Shown: positions 26,349-33,953 of the stretch, piece by piece | Numbering within the stretch: position 1 is the stretch's first letter | How the letters are laid out: each line of letters begins with the position of its first letter | Source: Methylocystis hirsuta | GTDB lineage: Bacteria > Pseudomonadota > Alphaproteobacteria > Rhizobiales > Beijerinckiaceae | Length of the DNA: 64,000 nucleotides | Direction of reading: 5' to 3' | NCBI RefSeq assembly: GCF_003722355.1 | Contig: NZ_QWDD01000001.1 | Coordinates: 1,302,001 to 1,366,000 of the forward strand | The notes under the pieces: model-generated | The model's database searches: none | What the model was told of the DNA's origin: nothing | Seen by the model: the letters and a program-made list of their open reading frames with translations, nothing else | Translations under genes and position numbers: made by a program

Positions 26349-27392
26349 ATGGACGTTTACGGCGCGCTCCGCTTTTCCGCTGCGAAGATCTCCAACGAAC
26401 TGTTTTCGGCGGGATCGATTTTTTCGGTCTACTCCCTGGCGACGACGTTTGTCATCGCCGTTGGCGCGCTGGCCTATCAGCGCAAGCTGCGCCGGGGGCG
26501 CGTCAACCCGCGGGCCATCGCGCGGGCAATCTTCGACAAGAGACTCCTGCTATCCAAATCGTTTGCCGCGGACGTCAAGCTCTTCATCCTGAGCGTCGTT
26601 CTCATGCCGGTCGTGGTGGGCGCGCTCGTTCTATCGACCAACGCCGTTGCGACGGCCGTGAGCGCCGCGCTGCGCGGCTCGTTTGGCGCTTTTGCGCCGG
26701 TCTCTTGCTGTGACCTTTCGATAAAGCTCTTCTCGACCGCCGCGCTCTTTTTGGCCTATGAGGTCGGCTATTGGGTCGATCACTATCTCAAGCATCGGAT
26801 CCCGTTTTTGTGGGAGTTCCACAAGGTGCATCACACCGCCGAGGTGCTGACCCCGGTGACGAACTTTCGCAATCATCCGATCGACAACATCATTTTCGGC
26901 TACATGCTCGCGACGTTCATTGGCGCCGCGTCAGGCATATTGGCGTGGGTCTTTGGGCGAACCACGGAATCCTTCACGGTCGACGGGAAGAACATCCTTT
27001 TCATTTTCTTCCTTTGGACGATCGGGCATCTTCAACATTCGCAGTTCTGGATTCCCTTTCGCGGGATTTTGGGACACATCGTCCTAAGCCCCGCACATCA
27101 CCAGATCCATCATTCGACAGATCCCCAGCACTTCAATCGCAACTTCGGCAGCGTTCTCGCCATTTGGGATTGGATGTTCGGATCGCTCGAGATGCCTTCG
27201 ACCAAGAACCCGCGCCTTAAATACGGGGTCGAGGAAGACGCCGCGGACCCGCATTCGTCGCTCGGATTATTGGCGACCCCGATTTATAAAGCCGCCCTCG
27301 CGCTCTGGCGCGCGCTCGCCGATGCATGGAATGCAGGGAGTGAGCGACTGCAGCAGCGCCGTCAAAGGCTAAAGAGCACAGGCATATTATGA
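26349..27392 (+). CDS. Sterol desaturase / fatty acid hydroxylase superfamily membrane protein
   Basis: Predicted di-iron integral-membrane oxygenase of 347 residues. The superfamily's histidine clusters are present in order: DHYLKH, HKVHH, a middle NHP, HLQHSQ and HHQIHH, which together supply the ligands of the two irons. About four hydrophobic segments surround them (about 20-40, 70-100, 125-150, 195-245). The ATG at 26349 is chosen for the family-like N-terminus but has a poor ribosome site; a TTG 38 codons upstream keeps the frame open. Substrate (fatty acid, sterol or hopanoid, or carotenoid) is unknown. The downstream transporter gene overlaps by 4 nt. Confidence 0.85.
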   Translation: MDVYGALRFSAAKISNELFSAGSIFSVYSLATTFVIAVGALAYQRKLRRGRVNPRAIARAIFDKRLLLSKSFAADVKLFILSVVLMPVVVGALVLSTNAVATAVSAALRGSFGAFAPVSCCDLSIKLFSTAALFLAYEVGYWVDHYLKHRIPFLWEFHKVHHTAEVLTPVTNFRNHPIDNIIFGYMLATFIGAASGILAWVFGRTTESFTVDGKNILFIFFLWTIGHLQHSQFWIPFRGILGHIVLSPAHHQIHHSTDPQHFNRNFGSVLAIWDWMFGSLEMPSTKNPRLKYGVEEDAADPHSSLGLLATPIYKAALALWRALADAWNAGSERLQQRRQRLKSTGIL

Positions 27393-28318
27393 GCCGCATT
27401 CGCGCCGATCTGCTGCTTGTGCTGGCGGCGTTTATCTGGGGGACGGCCTTCATCGCGCAAAAAAACGCCGGCGAGCTTATGGGCCCCGTCACCTTCGTCG
27501 GCGTCCGCTTTCTCCTGTCGTGCGCCGCGCTCGCGCCGCTGGCGCTCTACGAAGGCCGCTACAGTGGCTCTCCGCTGAAAAAGGGAGATTTGCTTCTCGC
27601 CGGCCTTATCGGCTTTTGCGTCTTCGTCGCCGCCGCTTTGCAGCAAGTCGGCCTCGCCACGACGACGGCCACAAACGGCGGATTTCTCACGGCGCTATAT
27701 GTCGTGCTCGTTCCAGTGTTCGTCTTTGCGCAGACCGGCGTAAGACCCCGGCAGGTCGTTCTCGTCGCGGGCCTCGGGTCCATCGTGGGCGCTTGGCTGC
27801 TGACGGACAGCGCGCAGCTCCAGAGTTGGACGTCGGGCGACGCCTTGGTTCTGATTGCGGATATTGCGTGGGCGGCCGGGATCAGTCTCGTCCCGACCTT
27901 TCTCGCGCGCACCGATCGGCCGTATTTTTTGGCTTTCGCGCAGTTCGGCGTCATCGGCGTTCTTGGAACTGTCGTGGGCCTTGGCGGCGAGCCTTTTTCG
28001 CTCGAGGGCCTGATCGCGGCCCTGCCGTCGATTCTCTATGCGGGGCTTTGCTCCGGCGGGATCGCCTTCACGCTTCAAATCGTGGCGCTCAAATATACGC
28101 CAGCGGCCGAAGCCGCGCTCATCATGTCGCTGGAGAGCGTTTTCGCGGCCTTGTCGGGCGTCATCTTGCTGTCCGAGCGCCTGACCGGGCCGGCGATGCT
28201 GGGCGGCGTGCTGATCTTGCTCAGCGCCGTCCTCGTCGAAGCCGGACCGGCCGCGCAAAATATTTGGCTGACGCAATATTGGACTTGGTTGGCGCAAGTG
28301 TGGAGTCGGGCGCGTTAG
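27389..28318 (+). CDS. DMT-superfamily (EamA) transporter
   Basis: Inner-membrane exporter-type protein of 309 residues with about ten hydrophobic helices and the two EamA repeats (about 5-140 and 150-285). The N-terminal motif LAAFIWGTAFIAQK and the second-repeat SLESVFAALSGVILLSERLT are typical of the drug/metabolite transporter family. It overlaps the hydroxylase gene by ATGA, so the two probably form one operon; the exporter may carry a product linked to that enzyme, though this is only inference. The stop codon TAG is the first triplet of an inverted copy of the dispersed repeat. Confidence 0.88.
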   Translation: MSRIRADLLLVLAAFIWGTAFIAQKNAGELMGPVTFVGVRFLLSCAALAPLALYEGRYSGSPLKKGDLLLAGLIGFCVFVAAALQQVGLATTTATNGGFLTALYVVLVPVFVFAQTGVRPRQVVLVAGLGSIVGAWLLTDSAQLQSWTSGDALVLIADIAWAAGISLVPTFLARTDRPYFLAFAQFGVIGVLGTVVGLGGEPFSLEGLIAALPSILYAGLCSGGIAFTLQIVALKYTPAAEAALIMSLESVFAALSGVILLSERLTGPAMLGGVLILLSAVLVEAGPAAQNIWLTQYWTWLAQVWSRAR

Positions 28319-28430
28319 AGCAGGTTCCGAAAAAGTTGACAGACTTTTTCGATGAGAACCTGCTCCAACATTTCGATTTTGAGCGAATCCTTATCGATCA
28401 CATGATTCCATGTGATCGGGAGGCGCTCTA
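28316..28430 (-). repeat. Dispersed double-hairpin repeat, copy 2 (inverted)
   Basis: A 115-bp copy in the opposite orientation to copies 1 and 4: it begins TAGAGCAGGTTCCG and ends GGCGCTCTA. Both nested hairpins are intact (GAAAAAGT / ACTTTTTC and GATCACATG / CATGTGATC, each with one or two changes). The leading TAG is the stop codon of the DMT transporter gene. Confidence 0.93.
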
Positions 28431-28521
28431 AGCGTCCGAAAAAGTGGAAGCCGACGCTCGATCACGTCGAGAACGTCGGCTCCAAAATGATCTGCGCGGT
28501 AACCGGCCGATCGCCCGCCAG

Positions 28522-28561
28522 AAAGACAAGGGCCGGGAGCTTGCGCGCCCGGCGAGTCTTT
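28522..28561. terminator. Possible bidirectional terminator
   Basis: A GCCGGG / CCCGGC stem flanked by AAAGAC / GTCTTT lies between the repeat and the end of the small membrane protein gene. The short T-run on either strand makes it a weak candidate for ending transcription from both sides. Confidence 0.4.
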
Positions 28562-28577
28562 TCGGCAGGGGTATGTT

Positions 28578-28769
28578 TTACTGGATCATGCGGGCGGTAG
28601 AGCCAACGCCTTCGCCCTGGATGCCGCCGCGGTTGCCCGTGCCGTTGGTTCCTTCGGGAGAAATCCAGTCCGGAACCCAGGTCAGAGCGACGACGACGAA
28701 CGCGACGAAGGCGGCGATCCAAAGCAGCATCTTGCCGATATCGCCGGTATTGTGAACGTTGACGGCCAT
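28578..28769 (-). CDS. Small single-pass membrane protein of unknown function
   Basis: A 63-residue product: a polar N-terminus (MAVNVHNTGDIGK), one transmembrane helix of about 22 residues (MLLWIAAFVAFVVVALTWV) and a Gly/Asn-rich tail ending in STARMIQ. AGGGGG about 8 nt upstream supports the ATG; 34 in-frame codons before it look non-coding. I do not recognise the family. It stands alone on its strand upstream of an AT-rich region that probably holds its promoter. Confidence 0.6.
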   Translation of the reverse strand: MAVNVHNTGDIGKMLLWIAAFVAFVVVALTWVPDWISPEGTNGTGNRGGIQGEGVGSTARMIQ

Positions 28770-29033
28770 GCGTTTTCCCCCTGTTCTTGATTTTACGTGA
28801 ATGCTTGCCGCATCGAGAGGGAGCCTAGCTTGTTTCCGATCGGATGGCAATGCGCTCCTGCGGGGGCTCAAAGCTCCGCCAAAAAAGCAATATTACTTTT
28901 GAAATTCAAAATGTTAACATGCGACAAGAGGTCGCGGACATTGCAAAAAATTAAGCGCCTTTCCTTGTCCTCGCGTTCCCTTCGAACGCCGATGCGCCAG
29001 CCTCGCATCGAACGGCTAAAGCGTCCGCGCGGG
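28770..29033. other. AT-rich intergenic region, ancestral spacer between the small membrane protein and rpsB
   Basis: No credible gene is seen. The part around 28885-28955 is clearly richer in A and T than its surroundings and contains TAATAT-like hexamers on the minus strand, so the small membrane protein's promoter may be here. Before the insertion sequence arrived at 29051, this spacer would have continued directly into the rpsB promoter. Confidence 0.5.
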
Positions 29034-29050
29034 CCGGCCGGCGGCGGCCC
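29034..29050. repeat. Left target-site duplication of the insertion sequence
   Basis: CCGGCCGGCGGCGGCCC, identical in all 17 bases to the copy at 30440-30456 on the other side of the element. Confidence 0.92.
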
Positions 29051-30439
29051 TGTCGATAGCGAATTAAGTTGGCCGGATTTGGTAGCACATCATCTGTCCG
29101 CTGCTTCTACTTTTGTTCTCCTGTGGGATTGTGGGCAAGGCGAGAGCCTTGTCCACACTTCCACAGGCTGGCCGCCGAGCGGATTCAAGCGGCTTTTCTT
29201 TCTTCCTGGAGGGCGCCCTTTTCGTCGTAGCGCGCGAGGCATCGCGGGCCGTGGAAGACGGCGTGGGTTCCATCGGGATAGCAGCGCACCTTCACCCGCG
29301 CCTTGACGAAATGCGCGCGCAGCGGGCTTTCGGGAATCTGAAGCTTGAGCCGGTTGAACGACACGCAGTTGTCGTTGCCGACCTGGCGCTCCTCCTGCAC
29401 GCATAAAATCTCGCAAAGATCGACGCCGGAGATCGCCACGAAAGCCGAGCCCTCCTGCGTTGGCGCCACCGCGAACCGGGCGTTGTGCGACGGAATATAG
29501 ACCTCGCGCAGGAACCGGTTGGCCGCCGCGACCGTGTCGATCCCCGCAAGCGCCAGCTCCTTCACCAGTCGATCCTGCAAGGTCTGGAACACCCGCTCCG
29601 AGCGCCCGCGCGCCTGCGGAGAATACGCCGCGATATGCTCGACGCCCAGATGCGCCAGCGCCCGTCCGACCTGCGTCGGCTTCGACCGGTCGACCTTGCC
29701 GCCCGCTTCCGGCGTGTGAAAATAATGCGCGCCGCGATCCGTGTAGAGCGAAAGCGGCAGGCCATGTTCGCCAAACACCTCCGCCAGCGCGCGGAAGGTC
29801 GAAGCCGTCCCTTCCTCCTCGACCAGAAACGCCGAGTAGATTTGGCTCGTCGCGTCGTCCAGCGTGACGATCAGATCGAGCGCCGGCCGCCCCTCGAGCC
29901 ACACATGCCGCGATCCGTCCTGATGCAGCATCATGCCGGGAAGCGGGCGCCGCTCGCGCTTGCGCCGATGCGCGCCGCGCTTGGGCGCCTTCTCCAGCAA
30001 ACCCCGCCCATGCAGGAAGGTCTTCGTCCAGGTGTAGCCCCATTTGAACCCGTGCATGCGCACCAGATGCTCGTGAAAATGCTTCGCGGTGAAGCCAGCG
30101 TACCGACCGCGATACAGAGCCTCCACTTCTTCGCTCCGATCAACCGGAACCCGCTTGACAGACGCCTTGCCGAGCCGCCGGTCGAGAAGGCCCGCTTCGC
30201 CCTCCTCCTCATAGCGTTGACGCCAGCGCCGGAACGTCCGCTCGCCAACCCCCAACAGTTCCGCCGCTTCCAGCTGACTAAACTCAGCCGCCTCGTAACG
30301 ACTCAATAGGCTCAGGAACTTGATCATTCGCACACCCTGAAGGGCTTCCGTCCGGCGCATCAAACCCTCCGAAAAGGGCCCCGACGCTACCGGACAGATC
30401 GTGCGCTACCTAAACCGGTCATATCGTGTGCTACTGACA
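29051..30439 (-). mobile_element. Complete IS1202/ISNCY-type insertion sequence (1389 bp)
   Basis: The element starts TGTC and ends GACA. Its ends are imperfect inverted repeats of about 50 bp; both read TGTC...TAGC, then CCGG, then TTTGGTAGC or TTTAGGTAGC, then ATCTGTCCG. A single transposase gene fills most of it, and a perfect 17-bp target duplication flanks it, so it is intact and probably young. A duplication of this length suits the long-duplication groups of the IS1202 family. It lies in the spacer upstream of rpsB. Confidence 0.92.
29185..30360 (-). CDS. ISNCY/IS1202-family transposase
   Basis: The 391-residue DDE recombinase begins with a helix-turn-helix region (residues about 20-60; SQLEAAELLGVGERTFRRWRQRY). 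The catalytic core contains an Asp in LHQDGSRHVWL (about residue 153), the second Asp in LYTDRGAHYF and the Glu in GRSERVFQTLQDRL, the order expected for an RNase-H-fold transposase. A C-terminal Arg/Lys-rich region follows. GGAGGG lies 5 nt before the ATG used; a TTG immediately upstream is not needed. The gene is unbroken, so the element may still move. Confidence 0.93.
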   Translation of the reverse strand: MRRTEALQGVRMIKFLSLLSRYEAAEFSQLEAAELLGVGERTFRRWRQRYEEEGEAGLLDRRLGKASVKRVPVDRSEEVEALYRGRYAGFTAKHFHEHLVRMHGFKWGYTWTKTFLHGRGLLEKAPKRGAHRRKRERRPLPGMMLHQDGSRHVWLEGRPALDLIVTLDDATSQIYSAFLVEEEGTASTFRALAEVFGEHGLPLSLYTDRGAHYFHTPEAGGKVDRSKPTQVGRALAHLGVEHIAAYSPQARGRSERVFQTLQDRLVKELALAGIDTVAAANRFLREVYIPSHNARFAVAPTQEGSAFVAISGVDLCEILCVQEERQVGNDNCVSFNRLKLQIPESPLRAHFVKARVKVRCYPDGTHAVFHGPRCLARYDEKGALQEERKAA

Positions 30440-30456
30440 CCGGCCGGCGGCGGCCC
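30440..30456. repeat. Right target-site duplication of the insertion sequence
   Basis: Second copy of the 17-bp duplication. It ends exactly one base before the -35 hexamer of the rpsB promoter. Confidence 0.92.
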
Positions 30457-30485
30457 TTGCCGGACGTAGGCGCATCGCCTATAAG
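30457..30485 (+). promoter_or_regulatory. Promoter of rpsB-tsf
   Basis: TTGCCG and TATAAG with 17-bp spacing give a likely start near 30492, leaving a leader of about 107 nt before rpsB. The leader has a GGCCGG / CCGGCC hairpin at about 30542-30556. The insertion sequence abuts the -35 box but leaves the core promoter whole. Confidence 0.7.
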
Positions 30486-30598
30486 CGCGCCATTCCACAG
30501 GCGAGGGTTACGCGGCGTCTGCCTCAAGACGTCGCTCCGGTGGCCGGCTCTCCGGCCTCTTTACTCTCTCGCCGAGGTTCAACCGGAGAAAAGACACT

Positions 30599-31651
30599 AT
30601 GGCTCTGCCCGACTTCACCATGCGCGGCCTCCTGGAGGCCGGCGCTCACTTCGGCCATCAGTCGCATCGCTGGAACCCGAAGATGGCGCCTTATATCTTT
30701 GGCGCCCGCAATAACATCCACATCATCGATCTCGCCCAGACGGTGCCGCTGCTCCATCAGGCGCTGAAGACGATTTCGGACACTGTCTCCAAAGGCGGAC
30801 GCGTGCTGTTCGTGGGCACCAAGCGCCAGGCGCAGGAGCAGATCGCCGACGCCGCCAAGCGGAGCGCTCAATACTACATCAATTCCCGCTGGTTGGGCGG
30901 CACGCTCACCAATTGGAAGACGATTTCCGGATCGATCACCCGTCTGCGCAAGCTCGACGAGCAGCTTTCGGCCGGCGCATCGGGCATCACCAAGAAAGAG
31001 CGCCTGCTGCTGACCCGCGAGCGCGACAAGCTCGAAAAGGCGCTCGGCGGCATCAAGGATATGGGCGGCACGCCGGATTTGATCTTCGTGATCGACACCA
31101 ACAAAGAGCAGCTCGCGATCAAGGAGGCGAATCGCCTCAAGATCCCCGTCGTCGCCGTGCTCGACACCAATTGCGATCCGGATGGCGTCACCCATCCGAT
31201 CCCAGGCAATGACGACGCGGGCCGCGCCATCGCGCTCTACTGCGATCTCGTGGCGAGAGCCGCCATCGACGGCATTTCGCGCAGCCAGGGCTCGGTGGGA
31301 ATCGATATCGGCGCCGATGAGTCGCCGGCGCTTGAGCCCGCGCTCGAGGCGCGCCCGGTGGTCCGCGAAGATTTGCGTCCCGCCGAGGCCGCCGGCGCGG
31401 ATGCGGATACGCCTCTCGAGGCCTTCGAACTGCTGTCCGCGCCGCGCGGCGCTCCGGACGATCTCGCCAAGCTGCACGGCGTCGGCCCGCAGCTCGTCAA
31501 AAAGCTGAACGACGTCGGCGTCTACCACTATTGGCAGATCGCCGCGATGACTCCGGCGGATGTCGAAAAACTCGACGGCGAATTGAAGTTGAACGGCCGC
31601 ATTGCGCGCGACGGCTGGGTCGATCAGGCGAAGGCGCTCCTCGCAGCCTGA
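30599..31651 (+). CDS. rpsB: 30S ribosomal protein S2 with C-terminal helix-hairpin-helix extension
   Basis: Essential small-subunit protein that joins late in assembly and helps recruit S1. The 350-residue product has a normal S2 core (residues 1-230: [53 protein letters not shown]). It continues with an acidic linker and a domain at about 280-345 ([24 protein letters not shown]) that matches the helix-hairpin-helix extension found in Rhizobiales S2. GGAG lies about 12 nt before the ATG. It precedes tsf with 89 nt between them. Confidence 0.97.
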   Translation: MALPDFTMRGLLEAGAHFGHQSHRWNPKMAPYIFGARNNIHIIDLAQTVPLLHQALKTISDTVSKGGRVLFVGTKRQAQEQIADAAKRSAQYYINSRWLGGTLTNWKTISGSITRLRKLDEQLSAGASGITKKERLLLTRERDKLEKALGGIKDMGGTPDLIFVIDTNKEQLAIKEANRLKIPVVAVLDTNCDPDGVTHPIPGNDDAGRAIALYCDLVARAAIDGISRSQGSVGIDIGADESPALEPALEARPVVREDLRPAEAAGADADTPLEAFELLSAPRGAPDDLAKLHGVGPQLVKKLNDVGVYHYWQIAAMTPADVEKLDGELKLNGRIARDGWVDQAKALLAA

Positions 31652-31740
31652 TCAATCCGTCAAGTCCAATGCTTAAGACGCGCGCGCCGGTCCAGTGGGC
31701 CGGCGTCGTCGCATGACTCCCTTAAGAAGGAATTTCAGCC

Positions 31741-32667
31741 ATGGCTACGATCACCGCCGCCCTTGTGAAGGAACTGCGCGAGAGCACCGGCGCGGGCATG
31801 ATGGATTGCAAGGCGGCGCTCACCCAGACGGACGGCGAGTTCGAAGCGGCGGTCGATTGGCTGCGCAAGAAGGGCCTCTCCAAGGCCGCGAAGAAAGCCG
31901 ATCGCGTCGCCGCCGAAGGGCTTGTCGCCGCGCTCGTCTCAGAGAATTCTGGCGTCGTCGTCGAAGTGAATTCCGAGACCGATTTCGTCGCGCGCAACGC
32001 CGATTTCCAGACGCTTGTGAAGAACATCGCCGAAGTCGCCTTAAAGAGCGGCGCGAGCGACGTCGAGGCGCTCGGCAAGGAAGCCTATCCCGGCGGCGGA
32101 ACGGTGAGCGAGGCGATCACCAATGCGATCGCCGGCATCGGCGAGAACCTGACGTTGCGCCGCGCCGCCGCGCTCAGCGTCGGCGAGGGGGTCCTCGGCC
32201 GTTACGTGCATGCGCAGGTCGTCGACGGCCAGGGCAAGATCGCGGTGATCGTCGCGCTCGAATCGAAAGGCGACAAGGACGTGCTGGCGACGCTCGCACG
32301 CCAGCTCGCCATGCATGTCGCCTCGGCCAATCCGCTGGCGCTTGACGCCTCGGGCCTCGACCCGGCGACGGTCGAGCGCGAGAAGAAGCTGCTTGCCGAG
32401 AAGAACGCCGGCAAGCCGGAAAACGTGCTCCAGAAGATCATCGACTCTGGCATCAAGACCTACGCCAAGGAAGTCTGCATGCTCGATCAGGTCTCCAACC
32501 ATCCCGACCACGGCGGCAAGAGCGTCGCCCAGGCGGTCAAGGAGATCGAGGGCAAGGCCGGCGCGCCGATCGCCATCAAGGGCTTCGTGCGCTACGCGCT
32601 CGGCGAAGGCATCGAGAAGCAGACGAGCGACTTCGCCGCCGAAGTGGCGGCCGCTGTGAAGGGGTAA
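31741..32667 (+). CDS. tsf: Translation elongation factor Ts
   Basis: Guanine nucleotide exchange factor that regenerates EF-Tu-GTP. The 308-residue product begins with the UBA-like domain ([24 protein letters not shown]) and includes the EF-Tu-contacting TDFVARN motif at about residue 79, then the duplicated core domains and [13 protein letters not shown] near the end. Length is typical for alphaproteobacteria. AAGGAA lies upstream of the ATG. A good terminator follows, so rpsB-tsf ends here and the usual read-through into pyrH is blocked by the inserted ATPase module. Confidence 0.97.
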   Translation: MATITAALVKELRESTGAGMMDCKAALTQTDGEFEAAVDWLRKKGLSKAAKKADRVAAEGLVAALVSENSGVVVEVNSETDFVARNADFQTLVKNIAEVALKSGASDVEALGKEAYPGGGTVSEAITNAIAGIGENLTLRRAAALSVGEGVLGRYVHAQVVDGQGKIAVIVALESKGDKDVLATLARQLAMHVASANPLALDASGLDPATVEREKKLLAEKNAGKPENVLQKIIDSGIKTYAKEVCMLDQVSNHPDHGGKSVAQAVKEIEGKAGAPIAIKGFVRYALGEGIEKQTSDFAAEVAAAVKG

Positions 32668-32701
32668 GACCCGCCTACAATTCTGAGCGCACAGTTCGGA
32701 A

Positions 32702-32738
32702 AGCCGCCCCGGTCGAGAGGCTCGGGCGGTTTTCTTTT
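32702..32738 (+). terminator. Rho-independent terminator after tsf
   Basis: The stem ACCGCCC-type pairing (GCCGCCC / GGGCGGT with extra loop pairing CGG...CTC) is followed by TTTTCTTTT. It closes the rpsB-tsf unit before the accessory module. Confidence 0.87.
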
Positions 32739-32788
32739 GCGCCCCCAGGCCCACCTTGCTCCGACTAATATACACATAAAAATTTATC

Positions 32789-32818
32789 TTGACACGAATT
32801 TATTCGTATCAGAATAAT
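32789..32818 (+). promoter_or_regulatory. AT-rich promoter with palindromic operator ahead of the ATPase module
   Basis: TTGACA (32789-32794) and AATAAT (32813-32818) are 18 bp apart, in a patch much richer in A and T than the surroundings. The spacer carries ACGAATTTATTCGT, a perfect 6-bp inverted repeat that extends to a 20-bp near-palindrome GACACGAAT-TT-ATTCGTATC (32791-32810, one mismatch). A dyad placed between the -35 and -10 boxes is a classic repressor site. Neither gene is a standard stand-alone repressor, though both products have winged-helix-like regions. Confidence 0.65.
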
Positions 32819-32843
32819 TATCGGCATTAAGCGGGGTGCTGCA

Positions 32844-33953
32844 ATGCCGGACCTTCACCATCGCCTGAATGAACGCGCCAAGCTCGTGTCTCTTATCCTG
32901 TCCGGCAGAAGCGTGCTGATGCTCGCGCCCCGTCGCATCGGCAAGACCTGGCTCATGGACAGGGTCAAGGAAGACCTCGAACGGACCGGCGCTCGCGCCA
33001 TCAAGGTCGAGGTTGCGGGACTTTCGACCGAACAGGAATTTCTCGTCGAACTGTGCAAGGCGATCGAAAATGCGCAGGAATTGAGAGAGCGCTTCACAGC
33101 GCAGGTGCTCCAGCGCCTCAAGCAGCTCTCCGGCAACATCGAATCGGGAGGTCTGGCGCAGGCCGCGGGCAGGCTCGACCCGCGCCAGTTCCTTGAAACG
33201 CTCGTCCAGGAATTGAACAAGGGCGAGAGCAAAACGGTCCTGCTAATCGATGAATTCGCGCTTTTCGTTCAGGAATTCGCCAAACGCGACGCTGACGCGG
33301 CCCGGCGGCTTCTGTATCAAATCCGCAAGCTGTGGCAGGGCAGCGGAAACGTCGTTTGGTTTCTCACCGGCTCCATCGGACTTGATGAAATCGGCCGCCG
33401 CTACGACATGGCCGGCGCCCTGCTCGGTATCGAACTAATTCCGCTCGAACCTTTTAGCGCTGAGGAGGCGCGCTGCTTTTTCGAAGAGCTGCAGGCGCAG
33501 AAAATTATCGGGCAATTCTCATTCGCCGACGGCGCCTTCGGATATTTTGTCGACGAACTCGGCTGGCTCTCGCCCTATCACATCGAACATGTTCTCAAGC
33601 TTGTCGACGTGTCGAACGGCGCGGCGAGCGTCGAACAGATCGAGGCGGCCTTCGGCAAAATTTTATCACCCAACTTTCGATTGCATTTCGCGGCTTGGGA
33701 CGAACATATCGAAAAAAATTTCCCGCCCGATGACGCTCGTGCGATGCGCGTCATTCTTGGGATCGCGGCGCAGCACGCCGGCGGCGAAGTTGAAGCGACT
33801 TATCTCGCCAGACTCGGCCCGGGCCTGGAGCGCCGAAAGCTGCTCAATCATCTGACCGCACTCGTCTACGACGCCTATCTCGTCAAGGACGGCGAACGCT
33901 GGCGGTTTCGCTCCGGCCTTCTGCGGCGCTACTGGATCGAGTATGTCGCATGA
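32844..33953 (+). CDS. AAA/STAND-like ATPase (archaeal-ATPase type), first gene of the inserted module
   Basis: A 369-residue soluble P-loop ATPase. The Walker A loop is APRRIGKT (residues 28-35), with the GxRRxGKT form typical of the archaeal ATPase/MNS-like group; Walker B is TVLLIDEF (131-138), and a sensor strand reads VVWFLTGS (170-177). Residues 180-280 are helical, and the last about 40 residues (YDAYLVKDGERWRFRSGLLRRYW) look like a winged-helix domain. No membrane or nuclease segment is visible. The ATG overlaps nothing upstream; its own promoter and operator lie 26 bp before. It overlaps the next gene by ATGA, so the two proteins are probably made together and may act as partners. 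Function unknown. Confidence 0.82.
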   Translation: MPDLHHRLNERAKLVSLILSGRSVLMLAPRRIGKTWLMDRVKEDLERTGARAIKVEVAGLSTEQEFLVELCKAIENAQELRERFTAQVLQRLKQLSGNIESGGLAQAAGRLDPRQFLETLVQELNKGESKTVLLIDEFALFVQEFAKRDADAARRLLYQIRKLWQGSGNVVWFLTGSIGLDEIGRRYDMAGALLGIELIPLEPFSAEEARCFFEELQAQKIIGQFSFADGAFGYFVDELGWLSPYHIEHVLKLVDVSNGAASVEQIEAAFGKILSPNFRLHFAAWDEHIEKNFPPDDARAMRVILGIAAQHAGGEVEATYLARLGPGLERRKLLNHLTALVYDAYLVKDGERWRFRSGLLRRYWIEYVA

